Shown one piece after another: positions 23,161 to 32,249 of a stretch of DNA of 42,415 bases. Position numbers and translations under genes: made by a program. The DNA is from Pseudomonas sp. BGI-2 (GTDB taxonomy: Bacteria; Pseudomonadota; Gammaproteobacteria; Pseudomonadales; Pseudomonadaceae): the NCBI RefSeq assembly GCF_004310295.1, contig NZ_SISB01000053.1, positions 1-42,415 on the forward strand, given 5' to 3'. Position 1 is the first letter of the stretch. Each line of letters opens with the position of its first letter. The notes below the pieces were generated by a model. The model searched no databases, had not been told where the DNA came from, and was given only the letters and a program-made list of their open reading frames with translations.

Positions 23161-23826
23161 TCAGCGCGATTGGGCTTTGGACGCGGATTTGCCGAAGCGG
23201 CTGCGGACCACGCCGATGATCATCGGCACCAGCGACAGCAGGATGATGCCCACTACCAGCAGCGAAAGATTGGACTTGATGAACGGTACGTTGCCGAAGA
23301 AGTAACCGAGCGTCACCAAGCCGCCGACCCACAAAATGGTGCCGAGGACGCTGAAGGCAAAGAACCGGAGGTAAGGCATTTTGGCGACACCGGCGACGAA
23401 CGGTGCAAACGTGCGGATGATCGGCAGGAAACGCGCCAGGGTCACGGTCTTGCCGCCGTGCTTGTCATAGAAGTCGTGGGTCTGTTGCAGGTAGTCGCGG
23501 CGGAAGATTTTCGAGTTCGGGTTGCTGAACAAGCGTTCGCCCGCGGTTCGGCCGATGACGTAGTTGGTGCTGTCGCCGAGGATCGCCGCCAGCATCAGCA
23601 GGCCACCCAGCAACACCGGGTCCATGCCGCCGCCGGCCGCCACGGCGCCCGCGATGAACAGCAGGGAGTCGCCCGGCAGGAACGGCATTACCACCAGACC
23701 GGTTTCGCAGAAGATCACCAGAAACAGGATGGCGTAGATCCATGGCCCGTAGTTGTTCACCAGCAAGTCGAGGTAAACATCGAGATGCAGGATAAGGTCG
23801 ATCGGGTTGAAATCCATGGAGAGCAC
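23161..23826 (-). CDS. DedA-family membrane protein
   Basis: A 221-aa inner-membrane protein of the DedA/SNARE-associated family, thought to act in lipid carrier flipping and membrane homeostasis. Family motifs are FCETGLVVMPFLPGDSLLFIAGA near residues 40-62, LGDSTNYVIGRTAGERLF, and the re-entrant segment ARFLPIIRTFAPFVAGVAKM. About five hydrophobic segments are seen, with a basic C-terminus. It is 6 nt upstream of mtfA in the same direction. Confidence 0.92.
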   Translation of the reverse strand: MLSMDFNPIDLILHLDVYLDLLVNNYGPWIYAILFLVIFCETGLVVMPFLPGDSLLFIAGAVAAGGGMDPVLLGGLLMLAAILGDSTNYVIGRTAGERLFSNPNSKIFRRDYLQQTHDFYDKHGGKTVTLARFLPIIRTFAPFVAGVAKMPYLRFFAFSVLGTILWVGGLVTLGYFFGNVPFIKSNLSLLVVGIILLSLVPMIIGVVRSRFGKSASKAQSR

Positions 23827-24010
23827 CTGTGGTGACGGCCAGACTCAGCAGGCCTGTGCGGATGACTTCGCGAAAGCCTACAGATGAGTGTAGTTTTTCT
23901 TACAAGCCGAAAAGGCCGGCATTATACGGGCTGAGTGGTGAAGCGCGCGTCGAGATTGTAGCGGGGGATGTCTATGGCGCGATCGGAAGTCTGGTGACAA
24001 TAAATAACCC

Positions 24011-24046
24011 TTCTGTGATGAGGGCGCACGATCCCTCATCACAGAA
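24011..24046. terminator. Hairpin after the GNAT gene
   Basis: TTCTGTGATGAGGG (24011-24024) and CCCTCATCACAGAA (24033-24046) form a perfect 14-bp stem with an 8-nt loop, 11 nt after the GNAT stop. There is no long T-run, so termination may be partial or Rho-assisted. The rest of 23827-24010 shows no gene. Confidence 0.65.
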
Positions 24047-24057
24047 GCTGGCAAGCA

Positions 24058-24516
24058 TCAGAGCTCGTCGCTGATGGGCAACACGTAGTTCTTGAACTCG
24101 GTATCTTCCTTGAACCCGATGGACTCATAGGTTTTCTGCGCGATTTCGTTGTCGCTGCTGGTGGATACGCGCATGCGCACGGCATTGGTTTCCTTGGCCA
24201 TTTTTTTCGCGGTGCGCATAAGGTTGTCTGCGACTAACTGCCGGCGGGCGTCTTCGGCGACATAGATGTCGTTGAGAATCCACACACGTTTGAGCGAAAG
24301 GGACGAAAAGCTCGGGTACAACTGACAGAAACCCATCAGTTTGTCGTTGCCATCGGCCAGCGCCAGGTAAATCACCGATTCCTTGCGTCGCAGGCGTTTT
24401 TCAAGGAACGCCCGGGAGGAGTCCGGATAGGCCAGTGAGCCATAAAACTCGCGATATTTGACGAACAACGGGGTCAGCAGGTCCAGGTGTTCGAGGGTCG
24501 CTTGGATAATCCGCAT
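24058..24516 (-). CDS. GNAT-family N-acetyltransferase
   Basis: A 152-aa member of the GCN5-related acetyltransferase family. The central strand and acetyl-CoA loop are seen in RVWILNDIYVAEDARRQLVADNLMRTA, where VAEDARRQLVADNL stands for the usual V.p..RgqGig..L; the C-terminal part AQKTYESIGFKEDTEFKNYVL is typical. Substrate unknown. It lies 120 nt downstream of eutC on the same strand, and a similar neighbour is recalled in P. aeruginosa, so a link with amine metabolism is possible but unproven. Confidence 0.9.
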   Translation of the reverse strand: MRIIQATLEHLDLLTPLFVKYREFYGSLAYPDSSRAFLEKRLRRKESVIYLALADGNDKLMGFCQLYPSFSSLSLKRVWILNDIYVAEDARRQLVADNLMRTAKKMAKETNAVRMRVSTSSDNEIAQKTYESIGFKEDTEFKNYVLPISDEL

Positions 24517-24636
24517 TGATAAGTCTCGTCTTCAAGTGGCTGTCTTCACGTGCTCTGACGGCGAACGGTTCTTCACTCGGGCAGCCGTGCTTCGATCCTG
24601 CCTGAAATCGGAACAGAAACGCAATGCGGAAACGGT

Positions 24637-25473
24637 TCAGGTATTCGGCGGGCTCAGTAGGAAATTACCTTTCATGTCCGCACCGGCGTCCGACTCCAGC
24701 GTATGAACCTGGGCTTCGTCCTTCAGATTGACCCCCGATAACTGCCGACGGCAAGCCTCGCGCATCAGGTACAACAAGCGGTGTGCCGCCATTCCGTAGC
24801 TCAGGCCCTCGAGCCGGACATTGGAGATGCAGTTGCGGTAGGCATCTGTCAGCCCGACCTTTGGATTGTAGGTGAAATATAAACCCAGACTGTCCGGCGA
24901 ACTAAGGCCAGGGCGTTCACCGATCAGGATCACCACCATTTTCGCGCCGAGCAGCTCGCCAATCTCGTCAGCCACGGCGACCCGGCCTTGCTCCACCAAC
25001 ACCACAGGCGACACGGACCAGCCTTCAGCTTCAATCTGCTCTTGCATCCGCGCCAGAAACGGCAAGGTATGGCGATGAACGGCCAGCGCTGACAAGCCAT
25101 CGGCGACCACGATCACCAAGTCCACCCCGCCAGGTTTGGCCCGCGCGTATTCGCGCAGGGTTCGGGCCGAGTCATCGCTCAACTTTCGCCCCAGATCGGG
25201 GCGCTGCAAGTAACTGTCCCGGTTCGGGGCTGCACTGTGCAGCAGCAAACTCTCGCGCCCGGCTTCGGCCAATTGGGAGCTGAGCCCGGCATGGTCGAAT
25301 GGCAGGTGCACCGCGTCCCGGGCCTGTGCGTGGGCGTACTGGAAATCCAGTTGCGCACTCGTCGGCATGCTGGTGCCGGTGCGGCCCAGTGCAATCCGCG
25401 CCGGGGTCAGGCGACGCAGTTCCAGCAACGGATTCTCTGGATCAACAGGTGGTTTATCCATTTCAACACTCAT
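24637..25473 (-). CDS. eutC: Ethanolamine ammonia-lyase small subunit (EutC)
   Basis: The light subunit of adenosylcobalamin-dependent ethanolamine ammonia-lyase, which splits ethanolamine into acetaldehyde and ammonia. The protein is 278 aa. Recognisable parts are ARIALGRTGTSMPTSAQLDFQ, LLHSAAPNRDSYLQRPDLGR, VIVVADGLSALAVHRH and VVILIGERPGLSSPDSLGLY, which form the corrinoid-binding side. The ATG at 25473 overlaps the eutB stop (ATGA); an upstream extension to 25572 would lie wholly inside eutB and is rejected. Confidence 0.96.
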   Translation of the reverse strand: MSVEMDKPPVDPENPLLELRRLTPARIALGRTGTSMPTSAQLDFQYAHAQARDAVHLPFDHAGLSSQLAEAGRESLLLHSAAPNRDSYLQRPDLGRKLSDDSARTLREYARAKPGGVDLVIVVADGLSALAVHRHTLPFLARMQEQIEAEGWSVSPVVLVEQGRVAVADEIGELLGAKMVVILIGERPGLSSPDSLGLYFTYNPKVGLTDAYRNCISNVRLEGLSYGMAAHRLLYLMREACRRQLSGVNLKDEAQVHTLESDAGADMKGNFLLSPPNT

Positions 25474-26864
25474 CCCAGTTGCGCCATCGCTTGGCGGAAG
25501 GCTGGAGGCAGGCTGTCGCCGAAGTGAATCTTTCCGTCCACCTGAGTAAGGATGCCCATTTTCGCCAGCCATTGTTCGAACTCCGGCGCCGGTTTCAGGC
25601 CCAGCGTCTGGCGGGCGTAAAGGGCGTCGTGGAACGAGGTGGTCTGGTAGTTGAGCATGATGTCATCGGAGCCGGGGATGCCCATGATGAAATTGATCCC
25701 GGCTACGCCCAGCAGGGTCAGCAGGGTGTCCATGTCGTCCTGGTCGGCTTCGGCGTGGTTGGTGTAACAGATATCGCAACCCATCGGCACGCCCAGCAGC
25801 TTGCCGCAGAAGTGGTCTTCGAGGCCGGCGCGGATGATCTGTTTCCCGTTGTAGAGGTATTCCGGGCCGATGAATCCTACGACGGTGTTGACCAGGAACG
25901 GTTTGAAATGGCGCGCCACGGCGTAGGCTCGGGTTTCGCAGGTTTGTTGATCGATGCCGTGGTGGGCGTTGGCTGACAGGGCGCTGCCTTGGCCGGTCTC
26001 GAAATACATCAGATTCTGGCCCAGGGTGCCGCGATTCAGGCTCAGGCCGGCTTCATAACCTTCCTGCAGGACATTCAAGTTGATGCCGAAACTGGCGTTG
26101 GCCGCTTCGGTGCCTGCGATCGACTGGAACACCAGGTCCAGCGGAACACCGCGATTGATTGCTTCGATGGACGTGGTGACGTGGGTTAAAACGCAAGCTT
26201 GTGTAGGAATTTCGTAGCGCTGGATGATCGCGTCGAGCATTTCCAGCATGGCGCAGATCGACGCGATGCTGTCGGTGGCCGGGTTGATCCCGATCATCGC
26301 GTCACCATTGCCGTACAGCAGACCGTCGAGAATGCTCGCCGCAATGCCGGCCGGTTCGTCGGTGGGGTGGTTGGGTTGCAGGCGTGTGGATAACCGCCCG
26401 CGCAAACCCATCGTGCCGCGGAATTTCGTGACCACGCGGATTTTTTGCGCCACCAGCACCAGATCCTGCACGCGCATGATCTTCGACACGGCGGCGACCA
26501 TCTCCGGGGTCAGGCCGGGCGCCAGGGCGCGCAGGCTCTGTTCGTCGGCCGCATCGCTCAGTAGCCAGTCACGGAAACCGCCGACGGTAAGGTGGCTGAC
26601 AACTGCGAATGCGTGGTTGTCGTGAGTGTCGATGATCAGTCGGGTGACTTCATCGGCCTCGTAAGGAATGAGTACTTCCAGCAGGAAGTGAGTCAGCGGA
26701 ATGTCAGCCAGGGCCATTTGCGCAGCCACGCGTTCGCCATCGTTAAGTGCCGCGACGCCAGCCAGGAAATCCCCTGAGCGTGCCGGACTGGCCTTGGCCA
26801 TCACCTCCTTGAGGCTTTCGAAGCGATAAGTCAGGCCACCGACAGTGTGAGCAAAACTAGCCAT
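25470..26864 (-). CDS. eutB: Ethanolamine ammonia-lyase large subunit (EutB)
   Basis: The catalytic TIM-barrel subunit of ethanolamine ammonia-lyase, 464 aa, normal length. Characteristic stretches are FRGTMGLRGRLSTRLQPNHP, GDAMIGINPATDSIASI, FETGQGSALSANAHHG, CETRAYAVARHF and GFIGPEYLYNGKQIIRAGLE. GGAGAAT-like SD spacing is good (CGGAGAATCTGT before the ATG). It is the third gene of the order aldehyde dehydrogenase, permease, eutB, eutC. No eut microcompartment shell or reactivase (EutA) gene is present, which fits the simple Pseudomonas-type pathway. Confidence 0.97.
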   Translation of the reverse strand: MASFAHTVGGLTYRFESLKEVMAKASPARSGDFLAGVAALNDGERVAAQMALADIPLTHFLLEVLIPYEADEVTRLIIDTHDNHAFAVVSHLTVGGFRDWLLSDAADEQSLRALAPGLTPEMVAAVSKIMRVQDLVLVAQKIRVVTKFRGTMGLRGRLSTRLQPNHPTDEPAGIAASILDGLLYGNGDAMIGINPATDSIASICAMLEMLDAIIQRYEIPTQACVLTHVTTSIEAINRGVPLDLVFQSIAGTEAANASFGINLNVLQEGYEAGLSLNRGTLGQNLMYFETGQGSALSANAHHGIDQQTCETRAYAVARHFKPFLVNTVVGFIGPEYLYNGKQIIRAGLEDHFCGKLLGVPMGCDICYTNHAEADQDDMDTLLTLLGVAGINFIMGIPGSDDIMLNYQTTSFHDALYARQTLGLKPAPEFEQWLAKMGILTQVDGKIHFGDSLPPAFRQAMAQLG

Positions 26865-26914
26865 ACAGATTCTCCGTGACGGCGCAGACAGGGCTGCGCC
26901 GTGATTTCTGGCCG

Positions 26915-28363
26915 TTAGTGCAGGACTTTTTCAGCGTTCTGAATGGCCGCGAATTCTTCTTCGGGCGTGCCTGCTACCAAGTGATGCCGACTGTAGAAGG
27001 CAAAGTAAGCAATTAACACTCCATAGATGATCGCAGCGCCAATCACTACACGCGGGTCCACCAGAAAACCCGCCACCACGGCGATGCAAGCCAGCACCAG
27101 CGCGACACCCGAGGTGAAGATACCGCCCGGCGTGCGATATGGCCGGTCCATTTTGGGGCGCCGAATACGCAGTGTGATGTGCGCCGCCATCATCAAGACG
27201 TAGGAAATGGTCGCGCCGAACACTGCCACCAGAATCAGCAAGTCACCCTGACCGGTCAGCGACAAGCCGAATCCGATGATGCCGGGAATAATCAGTGCCA
27301 ATACGGGAGCCTTGCTCTTGTTGGTTTCTGACAGTTTGCGCGGCAGGTAGCCGGCGCGGGACAGCGCAAAGATCTGCCGCGAGTAGGCGTAGATGATCGA
27401 GAAGAAACTGGCGATCAGACCCGCGAGGCCCACCAGATTGACGAAGTGGCCCATCCAGGTCGAGCCACCATAGGCTTTGCTCAGCGCTTCGACCAACGGG
27501 TTACCCGAGGTCATCAACGCATTGGCGCCCGCACCGCCAGGGCCGATGACCAGAATAAGCAGGGCAAAGGTCACCAGCACCAGCATTGCGCCAATCAACC
27601 CGCGTGGCAGGTCGCGTTTCGGGTTTTTGGTTTCCTCTGCCGCCAGTGGCACACCTTCAACGGCCAGGAAGAACCAGATCGCGTAAGGAATGGCCGCCCA
27701 CACGCCGACGTAGCCGAACGGCAGGAAGCTGCTGGCGCCCTTGGCCTCGGTCACCGGGATGTCGAGCAGATTGGCGACGTTGAAGTGCGGCACCATCGCC
27801 ACCAAAAATACACCCAGTGCCAGGGCAGCGACGGCGGTGATGACGAACATCAATTTCAGGGCTTCGCCGACCCCGAAAATGTGAATGGCGATAAAGATGA
27901 TGTAGAACGCCAGGTAAATCATCCAGCCGCCGATGCCGAACAGTGATTCGCAATAGGCGCCGATAAACACCGCGATCGCCGCCGGGGCAATGGCGTATTC
28001 GATCAGGATCGCGGTCCCGGTCAGAAACCCGCCCCACGGCCCAAATGCGCTTCGGGCAAAACCGTAGCCGCCACCGGCGGTAGGGATCATGGACGACAGT
28101 TCCGCCAAGGAAAAGCACATACACAGGTACATGGTCGCCATCAGCAACGTGGCGATAAACATGCCGCCCCAGCCACCCTGGGCCAGTCCGAAGTTCCATC
28201 CTGCGTAATCGCCCGAGATGACGTAGGCCACGCCCAGACCCACCAGCAGGACCCAGCCTGCCGCACCTTTTTTCAGTTCCCGTTGCTGGAAGTAGTCGGA
28301 GCCGACTTTTTCAAAGTCGACCGAGGAGGTAGCCGGCTGCACGCTGGCTTGATCGCTAGGCAT
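26915..28363 (-). CDS. eat: Ethanolamine permease (APC superfamily)
   Basis: A cytoplasmic-membrane importer of ethanolamine, 482 aa, with about 12 transmembrane segments and an N-terminal stretch FQQRELKKGAAGWVLLVGLGVAYVISGDYAGWNFG typical of the ethanolamine permease group within the amino acid-polyamine-organocation superfamily. EGVPLAAEETKNPKRDLPRG is a strong family marker. ATG 28363 was chosen because AGGTGA lies 5 nt upstream; an in-frame GTG at 28372 would start inside that site. It stands 50 nt upstream of eutB. The P. aeruginosa homologue is recalled as EatP/EutP. Confidence 0.94.
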   Translation of the reverse strand: MPSDQASVQPATSSVDFEKVGSDYFQQRELKKGAAGWVLLVGLGVAYVISGDYAGWNFGLAQGGWGGMFIATLLMATMYLCMCFSLAELSSMIPTAGGGYGFARSAFGPWGGFLTGTAILIEYAIAPAAIAVFIGAYCESLFGIGGWMIYLAFYIIFIAIHIFGVGEALKLMFVITAVAALALGVFLVAMVPHFNVANLLDIPVTEAKGASSFLPFGYVGVWAAIPYAIWFFLAVEGVPLAAEETKNPKRDLPRGLIGAMLVLVTFALLILVIGPGGAGANALMTSGNPLVEALSKAYGGSTWMGHFVNLVGLAGLIASFFSIIYAYSRQIFALSRAGYLPRKLSETNKSKAPVLALIIPGIIGFGLSLTGQGDLLILVAVFGATISYVLMMAAHITLRIRRPKMDRPYRTPGGIFTSGVALVLACIAVVAGFLVDPRVVIGAAIIYGVLIAYFAFYSRHHLVAGTPEEEFAAIQNAEKVLH

Positions 28364-28432
28364 AGGGTTCACCTGTTCTTATTGTTTTTGACCGGCGTGA
28401 TTGCCGGGTTGGCGCGAAGGCCCGATGTGCAA

Positions 28433-28464
28433 GCAAGCTCACTCTCACAAGGAGAGTGGCTTGC
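28433..28464. repeat. REP-derived hairpin between aldehyde dehydrogenase and permease genes
   Basis: GCAAGCTCACTCTC (28433-28446) pairs with GAGAGTGGCTTGC (28452-28464) around a 5-nt loop, with one bulged base. The flanks still look like a worn REP. Placed between the first and second genes of the ethanolamine operon, it could lower transcription or protect the upstream mRNA end, giving the dehydrogenase a higher level than the permease. Confidence 0.6.
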
Positions 28465-28478
28465 CTGCGACAGACGGT

Positions 28479-29999
28479 TTAGAAGAAGCCCAACGGATTG
28501 ATGTCGTAGCTCACCAGCAGGTTTTTGGTCTGCTGATAGTGATCGAGCATCATTTTGTGGGTTTCACGACCGACGCCGGATTTTTTGTAACCGCCAAACG
28601 CGGCGTGCGCCGGGTACAGGTGGTAGCAGTTGGTCCACACACGACCGGCCTTGATGGCGCGGCCCATGCGATAGGCGCGGTTGATGTCGCGGGTCCAGAG
28701 GCCGGCACCGAGACCGAACTCGGTGTCGTTGGCGATGGCCAGGGCTTCGGCTTCGTCCTTGAAGGTGGTGATGCTCACCACAGGGCCAAAGATTTCTTCC
28801 TGGAACACACGCATTTTGTTGGTGCCCTTGAGCAGGGTCGGCTGGATGTAGTACCCGGTCGCCAGGTTGCCCTCGAGTTTTTCCACCTTGCCGCCGGTCA
28901 GCAGCTCGGCGCCTTCGCCCTTGGCGATTTCCAGGTACGAAAGGATTTTGTCGAATTGCTGCTCGGACGCCTGGGCGCCGACCATGGTGTCGGTGTCCAG
29001 CGGGTCGCCACGTTTGATCGACAGCACTTTCTTCATGACCACTTTCATGAAGTCGTCGTAGATCGACTCTTGCACCAATGCACGGGATGGGCAGGTGCAG
29101 ACTTCGCCCTGGTTGAAGAACGCCAGCACCAGGCCTTCGGCGGCTTTTTCGATGAAGGTTTCTTCGGCTTGCATGATGTCGGCGAAGAAGATGTTCGGCG
29201 ACTTGCCTCCCAGCTCCACGGTGCACGGAATGATGTTTTCGGCGGCGCATTTCATGATGTGCGAGCCGACCGGGGTCGAGCCGGTGAAGGCGATCTTGGC
29301 AATGCGTTTGCTGGTGGCCAGCGCTTCGCCGGCTTCTTTGCCGAAGCCTTGCACGACGTTCAGCACGCCCGGCGGCAGCAGGTCGCCGATCAGCTCCATC
29401 AGCACGGTAATGCCCAGCGGCGTTTGCTCGGCAGGCTTGAGCACCACGCAGTTACCGGCAGCCAGGGCCGGGGCGAGTTTCCAGGCGGCCATCAGGATCG
29501 GGAAGTTCCACGGGATGATCTGCCCGACCACGCCCAATGGTTCATGGATGTGATAGGCCACAGTGTTGCCATCGATCTCGGCGGCGCTGCCTTCCTGGGC
29601 GCGGATGCAACCGGCGTAGTAGCGGAAGTGGTCGGCTGCCAGCGGGATGTCGGCGTTGAGGGTTTCACGCACCGCTTTGCCGTTGTCCCAAGACTCGGTG
29701 ATCGCCAGGACTTCCAGGTTCTGTTCGATGCGGTCGGCGATTTTCAGCAGCACCAGCGAGCGAGCCTGGACGGACGTGGCGCCCCAGGCATCGGCGGCCG
29801 CGTGGGCAGCGTCCAGGGCTTTGTCGATGTCTTCGGCCGTGGAGCGCGGGAATTCGGCAATCGGTTGGCCATTCACTGGCGAGGTATTGGTGAAGTACTG
29901 ACCTTTGACAGGCGCGACGAACTCGCCGCCGATGTAGTTACCGTATTTGCTCTTGAACGAAACGATAGCGCCTTCAGTACCGGGGTGAGCGTAACGCAT
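28479..29999 (-). CDS. exaC: NAD-dependent (acet)aldehyde dehydrogenase, ExaC type
   Basis: Oxidises aldehydes with NAD+; in this operon the likely substrate is acetaldehyde from ethanolamine, giving acetate. The protein is 506 aa. Motifs seen are the NAD-binding FTGSTPVGSHIM, the general-base Glu in VELGGKSPN and the catalytic Cys in FFNQGEVCTCPSRALV. The N-terminus MRYAHPGTEGAIVSFKSKYG is typical of the ExaC/acetaldehyde dehydrogenase II group. The ATG at 29999 has AAGGAG 8 nt upstream; the frame continues upstream through the promoter and is not coding there. The P. aeruginosa counterpart is also recalled as exaC2/hdhA (PA4022). Confidence 0.94.
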   Translation of the reverse strand: MRYAHPGTEGAIVSFKSKYGNYIGGEFVAPVKGQYFTNTSPVNGQPIAEFPRSTAEDIDKALDAAHAAADAWGATSVQARSLVLLKIADRIEQNLEVLAITESWDNGKAVRETLNADIPLAADHFRYYAGCIRAQEGSAAEIDGNTVAYHIHEPLGVVGQIIPWNFPILMAAWKLAPALAAGNCVVLKPAEQTPLGITVLMELIGDLLPPGVLNVVQGFGKEAGEALATSKRIAKIAFTGSTPVGSHIMKCAAENIIPCTVELGGKSPNIFFADIMQAEETFIEKAAEGLVLAFFNQGEVCTCPSRALVQESIYDDFMKVVMKKVLSIKRGDPLDTDTMVGAQASEQQFDKILSYLEIAKGEGAELLTGGKVEKLEGNLATGYYIQPTLLKGTNKMRVFQEEIFGPVVSITTFKDEAEALAIANDTEFGLGAGLWTRDINRAYRMGRAIKAGRVWTNCYHLYPAHAAFGGYKKSGVGRETHKMMLDHYQQTKNLLVSYDINPLGFF

Positions 30000-30063
30000 A
30001 GTGATTTCTCCTTGGCTTTTGTGCTTATAAGGGAGAGCGCATGTGCGCTTGTTATAAGCGTAG

Positions 30064-30079
30064 AGCAAAGGTCGGGCCA
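30064..30079 (-). promoter_or_regulatory. Sigma-54 (-24/-12) promoter of the ethanolamine operon
   Basis: On the - strand the sequence is TGGCCCGACCTTTGCT, against the RpoN consensus TGGCACG-N4-TTGCW. The GG and GC pairs have the exact 12-nt spacing. Transcription would start near 30053, about 54 nt before the aldehyde dehydrogenase ATG. The divergent gene encodes a sigma-54 activator, which supports the assignment. Confidence 0.82.
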
Positions 30080-30141
30080 CTGCCTTGCAGGTCAGGCAAA
30101 TCAAGGCCTTGCGTGGTTTTTGCCGGACAGGCGGATGATGT

Positions 30142-30194
30142 CTGTGACGCTTTCGGTACAGCCTGGATGACACTTTGTACTGCTTATGGCACAA
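30142..30194. promoter_or_regulatory. Pair of probable activator binding sites (UAS)
   Basis: Two 20-bp inverted repeats share one layout, 7+6+7: CTGTGAC-GCTTTC-GGTACAG (30142-30161) and TTGTACT-GCTTAT-GGCACAA (30175-30194). Their centres are 33 bp apart, about three helical turns, and about 72 and 105 bp upstream of the -24 element. This is how enhancer sites for sigma-54 activators are usually placed, so they are likely bound by the divergent regulator. Confidence 0.65.
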
Positions 30195-30299
30195 CGTGCG
30201 ACGGGGCGGTCTCGCCAGCATTGCAATGCTCCGATGGCTGGAGGATGCTGGGCGTCACCTCATGCACGGGTCGCCGAGCCCCGGGGAGAACAATCAGAA

Positions 30300-32213
30300 A
30301 TGCACGACAACCATTTGAGTCGCCATGCCCAGCAGGTCCTGACCGTCACTCAGGGGAAATCCCACCTGCGCGGTCCCGGCAGCGATCCGTCGATTGCCCG
30401 TTCCTGGCTGCGTTGTCTTGAGGATTATCACCTCGACCCGGCCCTGACCATGGCACCCACGGTGCTGGAACATGGCCGCGTACTGGAAAGCCGCGAGCGC
30501 TTGCAGCAAGTGCTGCACATCGCCGGCAGCGAAATGACCAGCCTTCACCAGCAACTCTCCGGCGCCGGCCATGCGGTCTTGCTGACCGACGCCCGCGGCG
30601 TGATCCTCAATTGCGTCACCGCGCCGGCCGAACGGAAGATTTTCGAACGCGCCGGCCTCTGGCTCGGCGCTGACTGGAGCGAAGCGTGCGAAGGCACGAA
30701 TGGCATCGGCACCTGTCTGGTGGAGCGTCAGTCCCTGACCATCCATCAGGACGAGCACTTTCGCGGCCGTCACACCGGGCTGACCTGCTCGGCGAGCCCG
30801 GTGTTCGACCCTCACGGCGAACTGCTGGCCGTGCTCGACGTGTCCTCGGCGCGCCACGAGGTCTCTCGTCAAAGTCAGTTCCACACCATGGCCCTGGTCA
30901 ATCTTTCGGCGAAGATGATCGAGAGCTGTTATTTCCTGCGTTATTTCGACAATCAATGGCTGCTGCGTTTTCACCTTCAGGCCGAATCCGTCGGGTTGTT
31001 CAGCGAAGGGTTGCTGGCGTTTGACGGGGAAGGGCGGATCAGTGCGGTCAACCAAAGTGCGCTGAACCTGCTGGGGCATATTCGCGGTGGGTTGCTGGGC
31101 AAACCGGTGGAGGCGTTTTTCGACTGCTCGCTGGATGAATTGCTCGGCCGCGCCAGCGTCAATGCCAGCGCCAGTTGGCCGTTGCGCACGCGCGACGGGC
31201 GGAGTCTGTTTGCCGTGTTGCGTGGGCAGCCGCGCAGCATTCCGGTGCCGGTGGTGCAAAGCCCGGTGATCGTCGAACCTTCGCGCTTGGCGGGCATTTG
31301 TCTGGGCGACACCGGGTTGCAGGAAGACTTCCGCAAATCCTTGCGTGTGTTCGAACGGGACGTACCGCTACTGATCAACGGCGAAACCGGATCCGGCAAA
31401 GAAGCGTTTGCCAAAGCCGTCCACCAGGCCAGCCGGCGGGCAGATAAAGCCTTCGTCGCGCTCAACTGCGCCGCCATCCCCGAAAGCCTGATCGAGAGCG
31501 AACTGTTTGGCTATCGCGGCGGCAGCTTTACCGGTGCTCGCAAGGAAGGCATGCGCGGCAAGTTGCAACAGGCCGATGGCGGGACCTTGTTCCTCGATGA
31601 AATCGGCGACATGCCCCTGGCCTTGCAGACCCGGCTATTAAGGGTGCTGGAAGACCGTCAGGTGGTGCCGATCGGCGGCGAGCCGGAATCGGTCAATGTG
31701 CGGATTATCAGCGCCACTCACCGTAATTTGCTGGAGCGGGTGCAGGACGGCAGCTTCCGCGAAGATTTGTATTACCGGCTCAATGGGTTGGAGATTGCGT
31801 TGCCGGCGTTGCGTGAACGCAGTGATAAATCGCAGTTGCTTGATTTTCTGCTGGCCGAAGAGGCGGGCGAGGAAACCGTACTGATCGACAGTCAGGCACG
31901 CCAAGCGTTGCTGGCCTTCTCCTGGCCGGGGAACGTGCGGCAATTGCGCAATGTGCTGCGCACGTTGGCGGCGTTGTGTGATGGCGGGCGGATTGGCCTT
32001 GAGGATTTGCCGACGATGATTCGTCAGGATCGGCTGCTACCGGTCGCTGCCCCTGAACAGCCGTCGGAGCATCCGCTGGAGGATGCCGAGCGGCTGGCCC
32101 TGCTTAATGCCCTGGAAGAACAGCGCTGGCACATGACCCACACCGCCGAGCAATTGGGCGTCAGCCGCAACACCCTTTATAGAAAGTTGCGCAAGCATGG
32201 GATTGCTCGTTAA
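30300..32213 (+). CDS. eatR: Sigma-54-dependent activator, AcoR/EatR family
   Basis: An enhancer-binding protein of 637 aa that likely activates the divergent ethanolamine operon. Order of domains: an N-terminal AcoR-type region, a GAF domain (about 70-200, with GADWSEACEGTNGIGTCLVE), a PAS-like part (about 235-300, GLLAFDGEGRISAVNQSALN), an AAA+ domain with Walker A GETGSGKEAF and the sigma-54 loop GSFTGA (Ser in place of the usual Ala), and a Fis-type helix-turn-helix (AEQLGVSRNTLYRKLRKHGI) at the end. ATG 30300 is preferred; a longer frame from 30186 would cover the UAS pair. P. aeruginosa EatR (PA4021) is recalled in the same position. Confidence 0.92.
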   Translation: MHDNHLSRHAQQVLTVTQGKSHLRGPGSDPSIARSWLRCLEDYHLDPALTMAPTVLEHGRVLESRERLQQVLHIAGSEMTSLHQQLSGAGHAVLLTDARGVILNCVTAPAERKIFERAGLWLGADWSEACEGTNGIGTCLVERQSLTIHQDEHFRGRHTGLTCSASPVFDPHGELLAVLDVSSARHEVSRQSQFHTMALVNLSAKMIESCYFLRYFDNQWLLRFHLQAESVGLFSEGLLAFDGEGRISAVNQSALNLLGHIRGGLLGKPVEAFFDCSLDELLGRASVNASASWPLRTRDGRSLFAVLRGQPRSIPVPVVQSPVIVEPSRLAGICLGDTGLQEDFRKSLRVFERDVPLLINGETGSGKEAFAKAVHQASRRADKAFVALNCAAIPESLIESELFGYRGGSFTGARKEGMRGKLQQADGGTLFLDEIGDMPLALQTRLLRVLEDRQVVPIGGEPESVNVRIISATHRNLLERVQDGSFREDLYYRLNGLEIALPALRERSDKSQLLDFLLAEEAGEETVLIDSQARQALLAFSWPGNVRQLRNVLRTLAALCDGGRIGLEDLPTMIRQDRLLPVAAPEQPSEHPLEDAERLALLNALEEQRWHMTHTAEQLGVSRNTLYRKLRKHGIAR

Positions 32214-32249
32214 GGAGCGTGGAGTTGATTCAAACCCGATGACCGATAT

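Noticed and set aside
22348..23835. A 495-codon + strand open frame opposite mtfA and dedA
   Set aside because: It spans two genes with clear family motifs on the other strand; its product is low in family-like features.
28401..30170. A 589-codon open frame antisense to the aldehyde dehydrogenase gene
   Set aside because: It is a mirror of a well-conserved gene; the product has no recognisable domain and an unnatural composition.
24058..32213. Ethanolamine microcompartment locus
   Set aside because: No shell proteins, EutA reactivase or EutD/E/J genes are present; only lyase, permease, dehydrogenase and activator are seen.
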